A stretch of DNA of 64,000 nt from assembly GCF_040958095.1 (NCBI RefSeq), contig NC_091227.1:22108526-22172525 (forward strand), written 5' to 3'. Source of the DNA: Procambarus clarkii (lineage: Eukaryota; Arthropoda; Malacostraca; Decapoda; Cambaridae). Position 1 is the stretch's first letter. Every line of letters begins with the position of its first letter. Below, piece after piece: positions 1-10,742 of this stretch. Position numbers and translations under genes: made by a program. Under the pieces are notes generated by a model, which worked only from the letters and a program-made list of their open reading frames with translations, searched no databases and was not told where the DNA came from.

Positions 1-420
1 TCTATATTGGTACGGAGTCTTGAAGTGGGTAGTCTTGTATGTATGTATATATATATAAATAAATAAATAAATAAATACTGGTAACTGCATTAACTTGGGA
101 TTAACACATGATTTATAGCTGCACTGTATGGGTTAATATAATGTTTGTAGTTTTGTATAGTGAAGACATTTATCACACATTACACTTTATTTTGTAAAAT
201 ATGCTGTTTGTGTATGCATTCATATTTTCAATCACGAACTACAGGCATATAATTAAATCAATGATATATCGAATGTTATTTTTCGACATTTATTTTTGCC
301 TTTGGTTCAGCTTTCCTAGTAAGTAAATAACCATGATTGAATTACACACACTAAAAATAATTTTTAATAGACAACCCATGAGAAATTGACTGAATAATAG
401 CACTGAAGATTTGTAGTCAG
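1..420. other. AT-rich stretch without a gene
   Basis: No coding region is recognisable. A short AAAT-type microsatellite lies at about 56-77. The rest is unremarkable AT-rich sequence leading into a decayed LINE. Confidence 0.6.
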
Positions 421-1640
421 GATGAAAACCGATAATCATAAATGCTTACAGTATACCAGCAAGCATCATGTGGACAGAGGAGCAGCTGGACAACAAATGA
501 GAGGAACTTATAATGATCATGAGATTATAGTAAAAGCAGAAAAAGATAAAGGACAGTTGTTGGTACCTGGTGACTTCAACTTGAAATCAATAGACTGGGA
601 AGCCTGCATAGCAAAAACAGAGGACAATTGGACTGACAGATTCATATACAGTACAGTACCTCATCGTAGAGATATTCATGAACCAACACATCAAGCAGGC
701 CATGAGAATGAGGGCCAGGGATGTTCTAGCAATGATTGATTTAATATTCATCAGGAAAGAAGAAGAGATATTTGACATTCAGTACCTTCCTCCCTTAGGT
801 AAGCAGGACTATGTCCTTTTGGAAATAAAATATGTAGTACATTATAATCTAGAAGAGGATGGGGAAAATTAAATGGTTGAAAAACTTTATTTCAGGAGAG
901 GACAATATGGGGGAACAGCAAATACAGTACTGTAATGAATTTGTATGTAAAGATTTGTTGTTAGGCAAAGATATAAATGGATTCATATGCCAAATTTTTT
1001 TAGATATATGATAATGGTATGTACAACAAAATTTATACCAAGACAGAGTGCAGACCTAGAAAGCAGGATGGGTTCAACATAAATTGTGAGAGGGCCAGAA
1101 AACGAGACAAAAACAATGGAATCAATATAGGAAGAAGTCTAACTCCCAAATAACAGAGTACATAGAGGTGCCTTAAGATGAAGAAAACTACTAAGTAGAC
1201 ACAAGGCAATTGACCCAGATGGAGTTTCACATTGGGTTCTGAAAGAATGCGCATCTGAGCTGAGCACCCCACTTCAGTCGATTTTTCAGTTATCTTTGTG
1301 TACTGGAGTCTTGGCAGACACCGTACTGTATATGAAAAAAGGCATAGTTCCACTCTACAAAAATGATAGCAGAGAAAACTCTCTTAATTACAGACCTGTA
1401 TCATTAACAAGAGTGGTAGTCAAAATACAAGAAAAAACAATTTTAAACAGTAAGATCCTGTGTAACAAATCTATTTGTTTTGATGATTGAGACACAGATT
1501 GTACAGGAAAAGAGATGACTGGGGTGGCTGCATCTATTTGGACTTAAAAGAAAAAGGCTTTTGACAGTCCCACATAAAAGGTTGTTCTGGAAACTGGAAG
1601 ATACTGGAGGAGTGACATATTTTAATGTCACGTATTGTCA
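420..1640 (+). mobile_element. Decayed non-LTR retrotransposon (endonuclease and RT fragments)
   Basis: Two LINE protein blocks are readable on the plus strand in broken frames. At about 540-870 there is an apurinic-endonuclease-like segment with the GDFN motif (LVPGDFNLKSIDWE) and, one frame over, the end of the domain (DLIFIRKEEE, YLPPLGK). At about 1190-1440 there is the start of the reverse transcriptase: DPDGVSHWVLKECASEL, then YRPVSLT. The pattern is that of CR1/Jockey-superfamily elements. Stops and frame changes throughout mark a dead copy. Similar fragments recur at 41320-41800 and 49320-49770 (plus) and 50510-52980 (minus). The exact clade is not established. Confidence 0.8.
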
Positions 1641-1811
1641 TATGAACAATAAAAAAGTACAGTACTGTTTTCTTGAGAGAAAATTCTTTTTAGGGGTTCC
1701 TGAATGCAATAGATTCTAACAGGAGAAACACAAATTCAGTACAGTACTGTATATAGAAATGAGATTAATATTCATAATGTATAATATACAAAATAGATTA
1801 TGAGTTCACCA

Positions 1812-1880
1812 CTTAGTTGGTTAAGCACCATCGAGTCTGGCTAATTACTGATTGGGTGACCATGTGAAAAACATCACCAT
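1812..1880 (+). repeat. Possible 5S rRNA-derived sequence
   Basis: The stretch around GGTTAAGCACCATCGAG, followed about 25 bases later by GATTGGGTGACCATG, resembles the internal promoter region (box A and box C) and 3' half of 5S rRNA. The 5' half of 5S is not recognisable and the match is imperfect, so this is not a functional 5S gene. It could be a truncated 5S pseudogene or the head of a 5S-derived SINE (SINE3-like). The following 1880-1940 may be its tail. The call rests on a by-eye comparison with the conserved arthropod 5S sequence. Confidence 0.4.
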
Positions 1881-2199
1881 TAAATAAGGAAACCTCAATA
1901 AGCTTAACAGGCTTGCTGCCCCATCAGTAGTATACAAAATCATATCATTTTTAAATTTACCATAAAACTTAATGGCTACTATACAGTACATATCTAAAAA
2001 GTCACAAATGTTAAATGTTTGCCAATACAGTAATAAAAAACTAGCATAATAAATATTTACATTTTACAATCTTACTTAGGTTAGATTTGCTCTTCAGACA
2101 AAATTAGTGAATAATTGTTTTTAAGATTGAGTTGATTCATTAAATTCCTACTAATCTATTTAAAGTCAACTTTTAGCTTCAGTCATGTGTCTTCACCCC

Positions 2200-2535
2200 A
2201 GCACAATTACCTAAGCGTAGTTACAGGATGAAATCTATGCTCGTGATGTCCTGTCTTCCCAGTAGACTTTGTCATATGATGATTTAAAACTACTGACAGT
2301 TTTGGCATCTAACACCTTATCACTAAACTTGTTCGAACTGTCTACCACTATTTAAAAAAAAAAAAAGTTTTTTTTTGGCATCTTGGCTTCCTTAGATTGA
2401 ATCGATGACATCTTGTTCTTGACGTTGCAGTTTTCAAGAATTCCTCTGTCAATTTTGTTGAGTGTGGACACTTGTTCCTGCATAAGATGAAACTTGCCAG
2501 TACTGTACACATCATCCCCTTGTACGTCACCTATA
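2200..2535 (-). mobile_element. LINE 3' end fragment
   Basis: Read on the minus strand, this is the C-terminal end and 3' end of the LINE family seen better at 48430-48870. It has the region encoding the TSRTRGHRF-type stretch, followed by the 'cactatgaccaagac / cacgagc...atcctgtaactac' 3' end. The frame is broken. Confidence 0.65.
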
Positions 2536-2721
2536 TTTCACATCATAAAAATAATTGTATTATCAAAATCAGCTAAATCTTTGAGAGTTGCTGCAGAAAG
2601 CTTTAGATAGACTTAACTGACAGTTCAGGCTCTGTTACATAGTAATGGGAAAGTCAGGTCAGACATTTTTGGTTTAGTAGCATAAAAGCATTAAAATGTA
2701 TACTATTTTAAAAAACACTTA

Positions 2722-2765
2722 ATTAATAATAATAATAATAATAATAATACAGTAATAATAATAAC

Positions 2766-2821
<56 letters not shown>

Positions 2822-2857
2822 TAATAATAATAATAATAATATTAATAATAATAATTT
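2722..2857. repeat. (AAT)n microsatellite
   Basis: An almost uninterrupted AAT/ATT run of about 130 bases with a few single-base interruptions. It directly abuts the 3' end of a minus-strand SINE and probably grew from that SINE's AT-rich tail. Confidence 0.95.
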
Positions 2858-3110
2858 ATTGTATAGGGGGACAGGCAGCCAGAGTGTATTCATACACGTG
2901 AGGCTTATATCGAGGTCTCCCCCCACCACCCTAAGTCGAATTACTGACCTACCCAGGATGCAACCCCACAACACCTACTTACTTCCTGCTAGGTGAACCT
3001 GGACATTAGGTGATAAGAAATGTGTCCAACCATGTCTGTCCCGCCTGGGATTCGAACCTGGAATTCTCGATTGTGAGTCGAGAACGAACCCGACTGTAGT
3101 CCCCGGACCC
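2858..3110 (-). mobile_element. tRNA-derived SINE, family 1, near full length
   Basis: Read on the minus strand it starts at 3110 with a tRNA-like head. The box-B-like core is GGTTCGAATCCCA, preceded by a 'gagaattcca' anticodon-arm region. A roughly 170-base body follows, containing 'gtaggtgttgtggggttgcatcctggg' and 'cctcgatataagcc', and the element ends in an AAT-rich tail. Copies or fragments of the same family lie at 8606-8885 and 8890-9145 (plus), and at about 5360-5415 and 6280-6405 (minus). Confidence 0.8.
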
Positions 3111-3370
3111 TTTACTATATTAAACCCCTAGCAAAATGTTTTAATAACTATTTGAGCAGGTTCTTTTGGCTTAATGGTTAAATACTGCAATGATTATTAT
3201 AACATCATTTTAATGATACCATATGCAAATGCAGTAAATTTCTTACTCACAGACTTTTCAGCTGTTGTATACCTGTATTTACCAATGATATACAGTATAT
3301 CATCTGCTATATTTTTGCTAGTGATTCTGCTGTGTACTTCTAACAAACCATTTAATTTTGTCTTTCTCAG

Positions 3371-3619
3371 ATAATACGTTCATGGGGTGGTGGAATATCA
3401 CCATCTGCTGCTACCCGTCGCAGGGACCACACCTGTCCAGTATGCAGCAAGGCCTTTGAGACTCGCTACAAGCTGGAACGCCACCAACGGACCCATACTG
3501 GAGAGAAGCCCTATGCCTGTCCATACTGCCCTCACCGCTGTAACCAACGAGACAATCTCAAGGCTCACATTGCCAGCAGACACAGGGAATTCTATGATCC
3601 TGTTAATTTTGAGTTTTAA
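3371..3619 (+). CDS. C2H2 zinc-finger-pair terminal exon upstream of the BTB gene
   Basis: The exon begins after a good acceptor (tttctcag, AG at 3369-3370). It reads in phase 0 for 82 codons to TAA at 3617-3619, followed by an AATAAA signal at 3774-3779. It encodes a basic lead, then two canonical C2H2 fingers joined by a THTGEKPY linker. Finger 1 has CPVC, 12 residues, then HQRTH. Finger 2 has CPYC, 12 residues, then H-X4-H. A short acidic tail ends in VNFEF. No ATG opens the frame sensibly, so this is a last exon. It resembles the finger exons at 53326, 53982 and 55204 in phase, size and architecture, but lies 7.1 kb upstream of the BTB start codon. It is therefore most simply the final exon of a preceding tandem BTB-ZF gene. 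Use by the downstream gene would need trans-splicing. DNA binding in the nucleus is inferred from the fingers. Confidence 0.85.
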   Translation: MIRSWGGGISPSAATRRRDHTCPVCSKAFETRYKLERHQRTHTGEKPYACPYCPHRCNQRDNLKAHIASRHREFYDPVNFEF

Positions 3620-3924
3620 CTGTTTCTGATATTCATATATTAAAAAACTGTGGATACAGGCTATTACTGTACTCTTCCTTTCATAATTCTCCCAGTTATT
3701 AAAATTATTAACCAAATTGAAGGGAAGACACGTTTCTTTGTGAGATTTAGATTGATATAAATTATATACACATAATAAAGATTATGTTATATAAATATTG
3801 TTTTTTTAACTTGTACAAGAAAACTTTCCTGTTGAGGATTATATAATACACACATGACTGCATAAACACAGCCCTATCCATAAATAGAAAACAGTTCAGA
3901 TTTTAGCCCAATATTATTTTACTG

Positions 3925-4178
3925 AACCAATTCACACAGCATGGGGTGAGTTTATCCAACAATGAATTAATAAAAAAGTGTATACCCCCTTTGGTGTCTT
4001 ATTTGTTAACTTGTACATGGGTACCATCAAACAGAAAGTCATTGTTGACATGGGCCTAAGGCTGAGTGTATACTGTATATATGAAGACAACATATTCCTG
4101 CAGATACCTGATATTGAGCACTTGCTGCAACTTAAGGATGCAGACTGGACATTGGGGGAGGCATTATACATAAAGTAA
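3925..4178 (+). mobile_element. Penelope-like reverse transcriptase fragment
   Basis: The frame from about 3978 to 4178 encodes a stretch (GVLFVNLYMG, VDMGLRLSVYCIYEDNIF, PDIEHLLQLKDA) that matches the RT palm of Penelope-like elements. In those, a PLG...NIFM/NLYMG block precedes the YVDDIF catalytic box. Here the catalytic box reads YEDN, so the active site is lost. There is no flanking GIY-YIG domain, so this is a fragment. A second, minus-strand fragment of this superfamily is at 60590-61165. The family call rests on remembered motif layout. Confidence 0.55.
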
Positions 4179-4399
4179 ACCAAGCCATGCATCTTGTCTC
4201 AATTGGCGAGCTTTCGCTTGATTAACAACAAATGCACATGGGGCTCCTAGCATTCCCGCTGGTTCTCGCAAATTCTTGGACACCTCCGACAATGCAAATA
4301 ACTTTTTTTTTTTTTAAAGATGCTAATGATGCTGGGATGTAAAGGGGTGACTGCTGTAATGTTGCAAAGCATTGATTTTTGTTTTTTAGACAAAATTAG

Positions 4400-4745
4400 A
4401 AATAAAGTGAAAAAATTTGAAAAAAAAAACAAATGTCAAAAAGGTTTGTTCAGTGTATGTCAGGTAGGCTGCTCCATTTTCTTGAAGAAAAATGAAAAAT
4501 AATTTTTTTTTTTTTTTTAACAAATTTGAAAAAAGGAAAATGTCATAAAAGGTTTGTTCAGTGTAAGTCAGGTAGGCTAATCTATTATTTAAAAAATTGA
4601 ATATCATATTGGTGTTTTTTGGCAGTAGAACAGATTAATTTTATTTCCATTATTTGAAAAGGAGAAATTTGTTTCAAAAGACGAGCATTTCACATGACGA
4701 GCTCAGTGCCGGAACGGATTAAATTCATTAATCGAGGTTCCACTG
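4400..4745. repeat. AT-rich repeat with internal duplication, ending in a Tigger-type terminus
   Basis: Two roughly 100-base imperfect direct copies are seen at about 4430-4475 and 4540-4580, each with an aggtttgttcagtgtatgtc-like core followed by 'ggtaggct'. At the right edge the sequence 'aatcgaggttccactg' (ending 4745), followed by TA, looks like the terminus of a Tigger/pogo-type transposon. A matching left terminus was not found, so this may be a truncated MITE. Confidence 0.45.
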
Positions 4746-4754
4746 TATATATTT

Positions 4755-4865
4755 ATTTATTTATTTATTTATGCATATACAAGAATGTACATAAGGAATG
4801 TGAGGATACAAATATGGTAATTACAGTCTTGTAAAGCCACTAGCACGCGCAGCGTTTCGGGCAGG
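4755..4865 (-). mobile_element. SINE/LINE 3' tail fragment
   Basis: The minus-strand reading contains 'gacctgcccgaaacgctgcg', then 'gtgctagtggct', then an AAAT-rich tail. This is the same 3' module that ends the SINE at 18735-19016 and, in diverged form, the LINE at about 6205-6260. No 5' part is present. Confidence 0.6.
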
Positions 4866-5237
4866 TCCTTAATCTAAGAAAATTTTAAGGAGGTAAATAC
4901 TTGCAAAATTATAGACAAAAAATGATAACAGATTACATGAAATGAAAAAAAAGATGAGAGAAAATTGTAGGTACAGTATATTAAAGCACATAGGTAGCTA
5001 AGATTGATTGCAATGACAGCTTGAATGGTAGTTGACAAAAAAATTGGTAGGCATAATACAGCAGAAACAATATAAGATTGGTTGCAATGACAGCTTGAAT
5101 GGTAGTTGATATACATACAGTATGCGGAAAATCCACAGAGAAATGGGAAAGGGAGATGAACGTTTTTGGCTGATCAAAGCCGTTAGCAACACCAGACTAA
5201 GAGAAAACATAGGAAGGGTGATGGCCAACAACTGGAA

Positions 5238-5347
5238 CCTGACCACCCATCCCCAGGGGAAAGAATTACCCAGAAACAATTACACAGAATTCAAGCTTAT
5301 CTATACCTGTTTCTGGGTAATTCTTTTCCTGGGGATGGGTGGTCAGG
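5238..5347. repeat. Inverted repeat, about 40-bp arms
   Basis: The arm at 5238-5278 (cctgaccacccatccccagg...) and the arm at 5308-5347 (...cctggggatgggtggtcagg) are reverse complements with a single one-base length difference near the middle. About 29 bases separate them, so the whole could fold into a long hairpin. Its origin is unknown. Confidence 0.85.
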
Positions 5348-5359
5348 ATCCATAGCAGC

Positions 5360-5415
5360 ATTTAAAACACACGTTAGGCTTATATCGAGGTACCCCAAAG
5401 GTCGAATTCACCCTG
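5360..5415 (-). mobile_element. Fragment of SINE family 1
   Basis: On the minus strand this short piece contains 'ggtacctcgatataagcct', a signature of the body of SINE family 1. The tRNA head is missing. Confidence 0.5.
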
Positions 5416-6460
5416 CCCTGGTGATGCTCTATTACTCTCTCATCTATCCTTATCTCAATTATGGTATTTGTGCTTGGGGTTCCACTACACAAAATCAATT
5501 ATGTCCTCTAATTATTCAACACAAAGCTGCTATTCGAACAATATCTAACTCTGGCCCCAGACATCACTCGGTACCCTTACTCAAATCTTTGAATATATTA
5601 GATATTAAGTCACTGCACATGCTCTCATGTGTACTATATATATATTTAAAACTCTGAACTGCAATGTCAATCCTGACCTTAAAAGTTTCCTAGAAGGTTG
5701 TAACAGAACCCATGAGCACCACACCAGAAACAAATACCTATTTGATATTTCAAGAGTGCGACTTAACCAAACTAGAAATGTTCTACAACTCAAGGGACCC
5801 AGAATGTGGAATGACCTTCCCAGTCATGTCAAAGGCTGTACCTCTCTCAACCAGTTTAATTTTTTTTTTTTTGTGATATATACAAGAGTTGTTACATTCT
5901 TGTTAGAGTGAAACCAAGTGTAGTAGCATAAACCCCATGTAAGTAACCCCAAGTAAGTATGTGTAAGTAAGTAAGTGTGTGTAAGTAACCCTAAGTAACC
6001 CCATGTAACCTACCTTACCCCCTTAATGTCAACCCATGTCTTGCTATTTTTTAAACATTGCTGTTTGTTCACCAACTTGTACAATTGCTGATTTCTGCTA
6101 TGGTTACCCCCCCATTTTTTTAATTTTTATTCCTTCTTTCAACACAATTTATACCTAATCCCAATTACTATTAAGTGTTAGTCAAAGTGTATTTCCCCCC
6201 CCCCCCCATACCTTGCCCTAAATGCTATGCGTATTAGTGGCTTTAAGTATTGTATGTACTAGCTCTATAAATCCAACATAGGTGGACAGGGGCTTTATGT
6301 GATAGGAAACGCGTCCATCACTTTATGTCCTGATATCTTATTCTAGGATTCGAACCCAGAAATCTCGATTGCGAGTCGAGAATTAAACCAACTGTACTTT
6401 CGGGACAATATGTATGAATGTGTGTACTTTTGTCTAAATAAATTAATAAATAATTAAATA
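5415..6460 (+). mobile_element. LINE 3' half with a SINE inserted
   Basis: The C-terminal part of a non-LTR reverse transcriptase is readable at 5421-5875 with one or two frame changes. It includes YYSLIYPYLNYGICAWGS, HKAAIRTI and FDISRVRLNQTRN, then GPRMWNDLPS. This layout is typical of the RT tail. It is followed by an untranslated region and a 3' end at about 6205-6280 (tgctatgcgtattagtggct). The 3' end is interrupted at about 6280-6405 by a minus-strand family-1 SINE and ends in an AT-rich tail. This LINE type differs from the GDFN/TSRTRGHR family elsewhere in the window. Confidence 0.7.
6280..6405 (-). mobile_element. SINE family 1 head and body, inserted in a LINE
   Basis: Read on the minus strand it has the tRNA-like head (ctcgcaatcgagatttctgg, GGTTCGAATCCTA) and a short piece of body with 'ggacgcgtttcctatcacat'. 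It is truncated at its 3' side. It splits the 3' region of the plus-strand LINE, so it is younger than that LINE. Confidence 0.6.
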
Positions 6461-6462
6461 AT

Positions 6463-6469
6463 AATGATG

Positions 6470-6546
<77 letters not shown>
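6463..6546. repeat. (AAT)n microsatellite
   Basis: About 80 bases of AAT repeats, directly following the AT-rich tail of the LINE at 5415-6460. Confidence 0.95.
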
Positions 6547-7654
6547 TCATAATATATACAAAGGATCAGTGGTTACTTAGTAGGTACAACATTTGTATAT
6601 TTTTATAAAGCTTTATTAAGAGTTTCAGGCCGAACTTAAAATAGTGACTGAAGTGAGTTTCAAATATATTGGGGGTAATGTCTAATACATCAACATAGTT
6701 AATGATGTGGTTTCTTGGGTTTACAAGCCACAAATTTTAGTAGCTCATTATTAAAATATTAAATGAGATAGGGTCGAGGGTACGACTATTATTATTAATG
6801 AGTAGATATTTACAAGAGCTTCAATCATTCAGTGAAGTCAAATCGGCGTCTGTGTACTGGACCTACTAGGTACGGCTTGTGCACTGGACGACTCTCCCCT
6901 TTCTTTTTCACATATACTAGTATTTAGGTCACATTTCTTACTGGTTTTATAATATTGGAGTCATTACATATTTCTCATGAGATATTTATTGTTTTATATC
7001 TTTATCTGTGTAGTATGACTACCCCTTTTTGTTCAAAACATAAGACGTTTATAAGATAGTTATAAACAAAATGAAGGAAAGGTCACGAAAAATCATTTGA
7101 GGCACCCTGAAGAACCTTACAAATCCTAGGTAAGACTTTGAGTTCTACCCCGGAAATAGCTTGAAAGGGATGGAATAATGATAGACCGTCGTATGGAAGA
7201 GGAAATGGCAAGTGGAAAAGCGGAGGAGAGAGTAGAGGTGGGGTGAAAGGCAAGGGTGGGAGTGGGAAGGAGACGGCCGCCTCCTCTGGCTCCTGCACCT
7301 GGATCTAAGATTTCTTTTATCAGCAGTGATGATTTGTGAGGACGGGGCCCCCCCCACACAATGGTCTCCAGTAGTGCAGGGGCTCCCCCCACTCTGATCT
7401 TCAGTGGTGGAGGAGTTGAGGCCGAACACTGGCTTGCGTTTGAACTTGGGTTTGTGTGATGGTGAACGTCAGGCCCTAGTTACAGTTTTAATGTTTGAAT
7501 CTCTTGAGATGAGTTCTCTGTGCAGGTATATATCTCATTTATTATTGCTAGAGTTCTTATTTTCCTACTAGTGTTCAGTTAATTTTACTGCTAATGTGGT
7601 ATTCCTAAAGTTAAATGTGATTGCTCTCACTCTTTATATTGTGAGGTGATCACA
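6547..7654. other. No gene seen; one GC-richer patch
   Basis: No supported coding exon. About 7180-7440 is purine-rich and then GC-rich, standing out from its surroundings. Overlapping frames there are proline/serine-rich and look like chance. The patch could hold a 5' non-coding exon or promoter of the downstream BTB gene, but nothing in it proves this. Confidence 0.4.
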
Positions 7655-7790
7655 AATTGGTCAATTTTTGTTATTTATGCACAAGAAGGTACATTAGGTT
7701 GTGAGCGTACATAATACTGGTGTTCTTACAGAGCCACTAACATGCACACAGTTTCGTGCAGGTTAACTAACTTAACTGTTAACTAAACTT
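7655..7790 (-). mobile_element. SINE/LINE 3' tail fragment
   Basis: The minus strand shows a diverged copy of the 'cctgc..gaaac...tgttagtggctctgta' tail module, also seen at 4755-4865 and 18905-18985. Confidence 0.45.
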
Positions 7791-8605
7791 TACCTAACCT
7801 AATACGAGCCTGTCCTCAGATAAATCCATTACCATAAGACGTCACACGCACCATCAAACCACTTGGATAGTTATCTAGATATTTGTGATGGTCAGAAAGC
7901 ATATTACGGTTCCAGTAATAATCTACATGTAAAATGGCAAGTGAATCTTTATCCTGAACAGATTATTCTCAAGTTAAAACTTTTTTGTATTATAACTAGG
8001 TGGTTTAAAATATAAGAAGTGTATATAGAGAATGCTTTCTTTGACGAATTTGATTTTCTGTAAATGAAATTTGCAGGAATTCGGTTTCCTCAACACATTT
8101 CACATTGTCAGCAATACATCGTGTTAACATAACCAAATGTAATGAAACCTAACCTCACCAAAGTTTAACCCAAGGTAAACTGAATCTAACCATGGATAGA
8201 TAGTAGATAATAACACAAATTATGTAGTCATTCCGAATCCATTGCCTTGAGTGGATCTCCTCCCTGAAGACAGGTTGCTTAATATATATACATACATAAA
8301 CATTATAAGGTTAATACATTATCCTTGTAGTTATTGCTGAACTCGATCCCTGTTTTTGTTTGTTTACATGTATAAATGTAGTTATTCAACACGAATGCAT
8401 AGTGTATGAACTTAATTATGTAAAAATAATCTTAGAAACATCCAAGGTCAATATTAGTTCTCTGCCTCACACCACTATGTCAAAAAACCACGTGTCTGGT
8501 ATTGACAGATCTGGCTGGACACATCACCCGCCAACCTTCTACAGCACACCTTACCAGTAATCATTTTTATATATAGTTAGTTCCACTTCTTCCAACATTT
8601 GAGGG
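7791..8605. other. No gene recognised
   Basis: AT-rich sequence with no exon-like frame flanked by splice sites and no recognised transposon. Confidence 0.5.
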
Positions 8606-8885
8606 TCCAAGTAGCACAGTCGGGTTCTTTCTCAACTTAAAATCAAGAATTCCAGGTTCAAATCCCGGGTGAAACTGAAATGCTTGGGTGCATTTTTTTT
8701 TACCTAATGCCATTCTTCACCTTGTAAGTAGGTACCCAGGAGTTAGCGTGTTGTGGGGTTGCGTCCTGGGGAGGGTCAATAATTCGACCTTGTGGAGGAA
8801 CCTCGATACAAGCCTAATGTGTATAAATATTCTGTGTATAAAAATTCTGTGTGTGTGGCGGCCTGTCCCCTGACATGAATTATTA
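8606..8885 (+). mobile_element. SINE family 1, near full length
   Basis: The tRNA-like head runs from about 8608 (tagcacagtcgggttctttc, then GGTTCAAATCCCG as box B). The body contains 'ggtacccaggagttagcgtg', 'gttgtggggttgcgtcctgg' and 'cctcgatacaagcc'. The element ends in a 'cctgtcccctgac' plus AT-rich tail. It is the same family as 2858-3110 but in the opposite orientation. Confidence 0.8.
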
Positions 8886-8889
8886 ATTA

Positions 8890-9145
8890 TTGAATTGGTC
8901 TCGATTCACATTGAGAATTCCATGGTCGTACCACCGGCAGGACAGAAATTGTTAGGCACATTTCCGGTCACCTAATGCTTCTGTTCACCTAGTAGTAAAT
9001 AGATATCCAGGAGTTATTCAGCTAGTTCTGGGGTTGCAACCTGAGGAGAGTCAGTATAGTTTGACCCGGGGGGAGGGGACCTCGTTATAAGCCTTAAGAT
9101 GTGTATGTTTGCACAGGCTGCCTGTCCCCAACAAAATGAATTATT
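8890..9145 (+). mobile_element. SINE family 1, second copy in tandem
   Basis: A second family-1 copy follows directly, truncated in its tRNA head (box B decayed to 'atggtcgtaccaccgg') but with the same body and the 'gcctgtccccaac' end. The two copies differ at many bases. They are either independent insertions, the second into the tail of the first, or an old tandem duplication. Confidence 0.75.
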
Positions 9146-10742
9146 ATTTTGCATCCAAATTATTCATTCTATATATATTATAAATTACTATTAATAACCT
9201 ATATTATTTTTATATTTGTAAGATTAATCCTTGGACAGTGGCTATAGCAAAATGGTCATTCCTGTCTATGCACAAAAATATATAAATTTCAAAATAATAA
9301 ATTTTCATTATAGAATTATCAACTTGCATGCAGAATGTAAGAAAAACATGAAAATGAGCGAATATTTATCATTTTACTGGGTGTAGGCACTCTCGAAGGT
9401 TGAATAATGGCTGTATCTTATGTTCTGTCAACACAGTACACGTACCTGGCTTTGCTGACACTTCCTGTGTTCTGCTCGGATATTTCTCTGATTGTTTATC
9501 ACTTGTTTCTCTTTATTTAGAGTACATATGTGTTTGTTGAATAACTTGAGAACTCGCATAATTCACATAACACACGATAATGTTTGAATTGACTACTTGA
9601 GTATATATATACCAAGGTTTACTTGGTATATTTCATTACAACCAGTATAGAGTAGTGACAGGATATAAACATAATATTGAATGGTGTTAGGCTCTGGTCA
9701 ATGACATATGGCTTAATTGGCACCATATGGGTGAGAGTATAGATTGAAACAAAGGCATAAGCCACCAATGTGGCACCCATAGATGATGGCAGGTTCCTAG
9801 TACAGTACAGTATACATAAACACATGATAATGGTTCAATTAATGATTTGTTGACCTGGTATACCTCATGACAATGAAAAGGAGTTGTGGAAAGCATATGA
9901 ACATCATTGGTATACATATCATATAGTTATGATGGAATTTTATACAATGACGAGGACTGTATTCCTCTAGTATCATTCATGACGATAACTGCATTTGCCT
10001 TGTAACGTACCAATGAAATGATAGCAGGATTTTTTTCATGGGTCAAGGTAAACTCCATTACATCAACAGAGAGCTTTTATATCCCTATTTGCATCATACA
10101 TGTAAAACCCAAACGAAATTGTTTAAATCGTCATGTGATAACCGCATTACCCCATGAATCATCATGTGACAATAACCTTTGTCCAAGTGTTAGTGTACAG
10201 AGTCGTGTAATAATTAACCTAGTAATGTTTATTTTAACAGATTTCTGTTAGATATCATACAGGTTTCAATATGTTTTGGAGTATATTTGAGAGAGTTCCT
10301 GGCATTTTTGGGGTTTTCATTCTATGCACCGGTGAAGGCACTAAAGGTGTGTTGCCACTGATGTATAGTGTCTGGCAACCATCTATAGACTAGTAACCAT
10401 TCTTAGATGGTTAACTTTCTCACTTGTGTTGCCTGTAACCATTATATTGTTTATTTTTGTTGTAAGTGGGTTGTAAAATAGCTTAATATTTTGATAAATT
10501 ATTTGAATAGTAAAATAAATTATTCACCACATTTATGAAAATCCGAGATTAAAATTTTTCTCTAGCTCAACATGTTAACTTATTTTTCAATATATTATTT
10601 ATTTGAAGTGTGTAACATTAATTTTGTTTTAGAGTGTGAACCATATTTATGAATACACAGCAGCTGTTGGAGTAGGTAGATGCTATTAAAATAAACAACC
10701 CTTATTTTAATTTTATTTAATAATTATTTGCTTTTTCCCCAG
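9146..10742. other. Upstream flank of the BTB gene; no exon recognised
   Basis: No coding exon is seen. Two related blocks at about 9535-9680 and 9800-9920 share 'acacgataatgtttgaatt' / 'acacatgataatggttcaat' and following motifs, suggesting a local duplication. The acceptor before the first coding exon implies at least one 5' non-coding exon and a promoter further upstream. Neither could be placed. Confidence 0.45.

Noticed and set aside
2723-2974. 83-codon frame rich in Leu and Tyr
   Set aside because: It is a translation of the AAT microsatellite.
7083-7429. Three overlapping Pro/Ser-rich minus-strand frames
   Set aside because: They arise from purine-rich and GC-rich composition. No domain or splice pattern. 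Kept only as a GC-rich patch.
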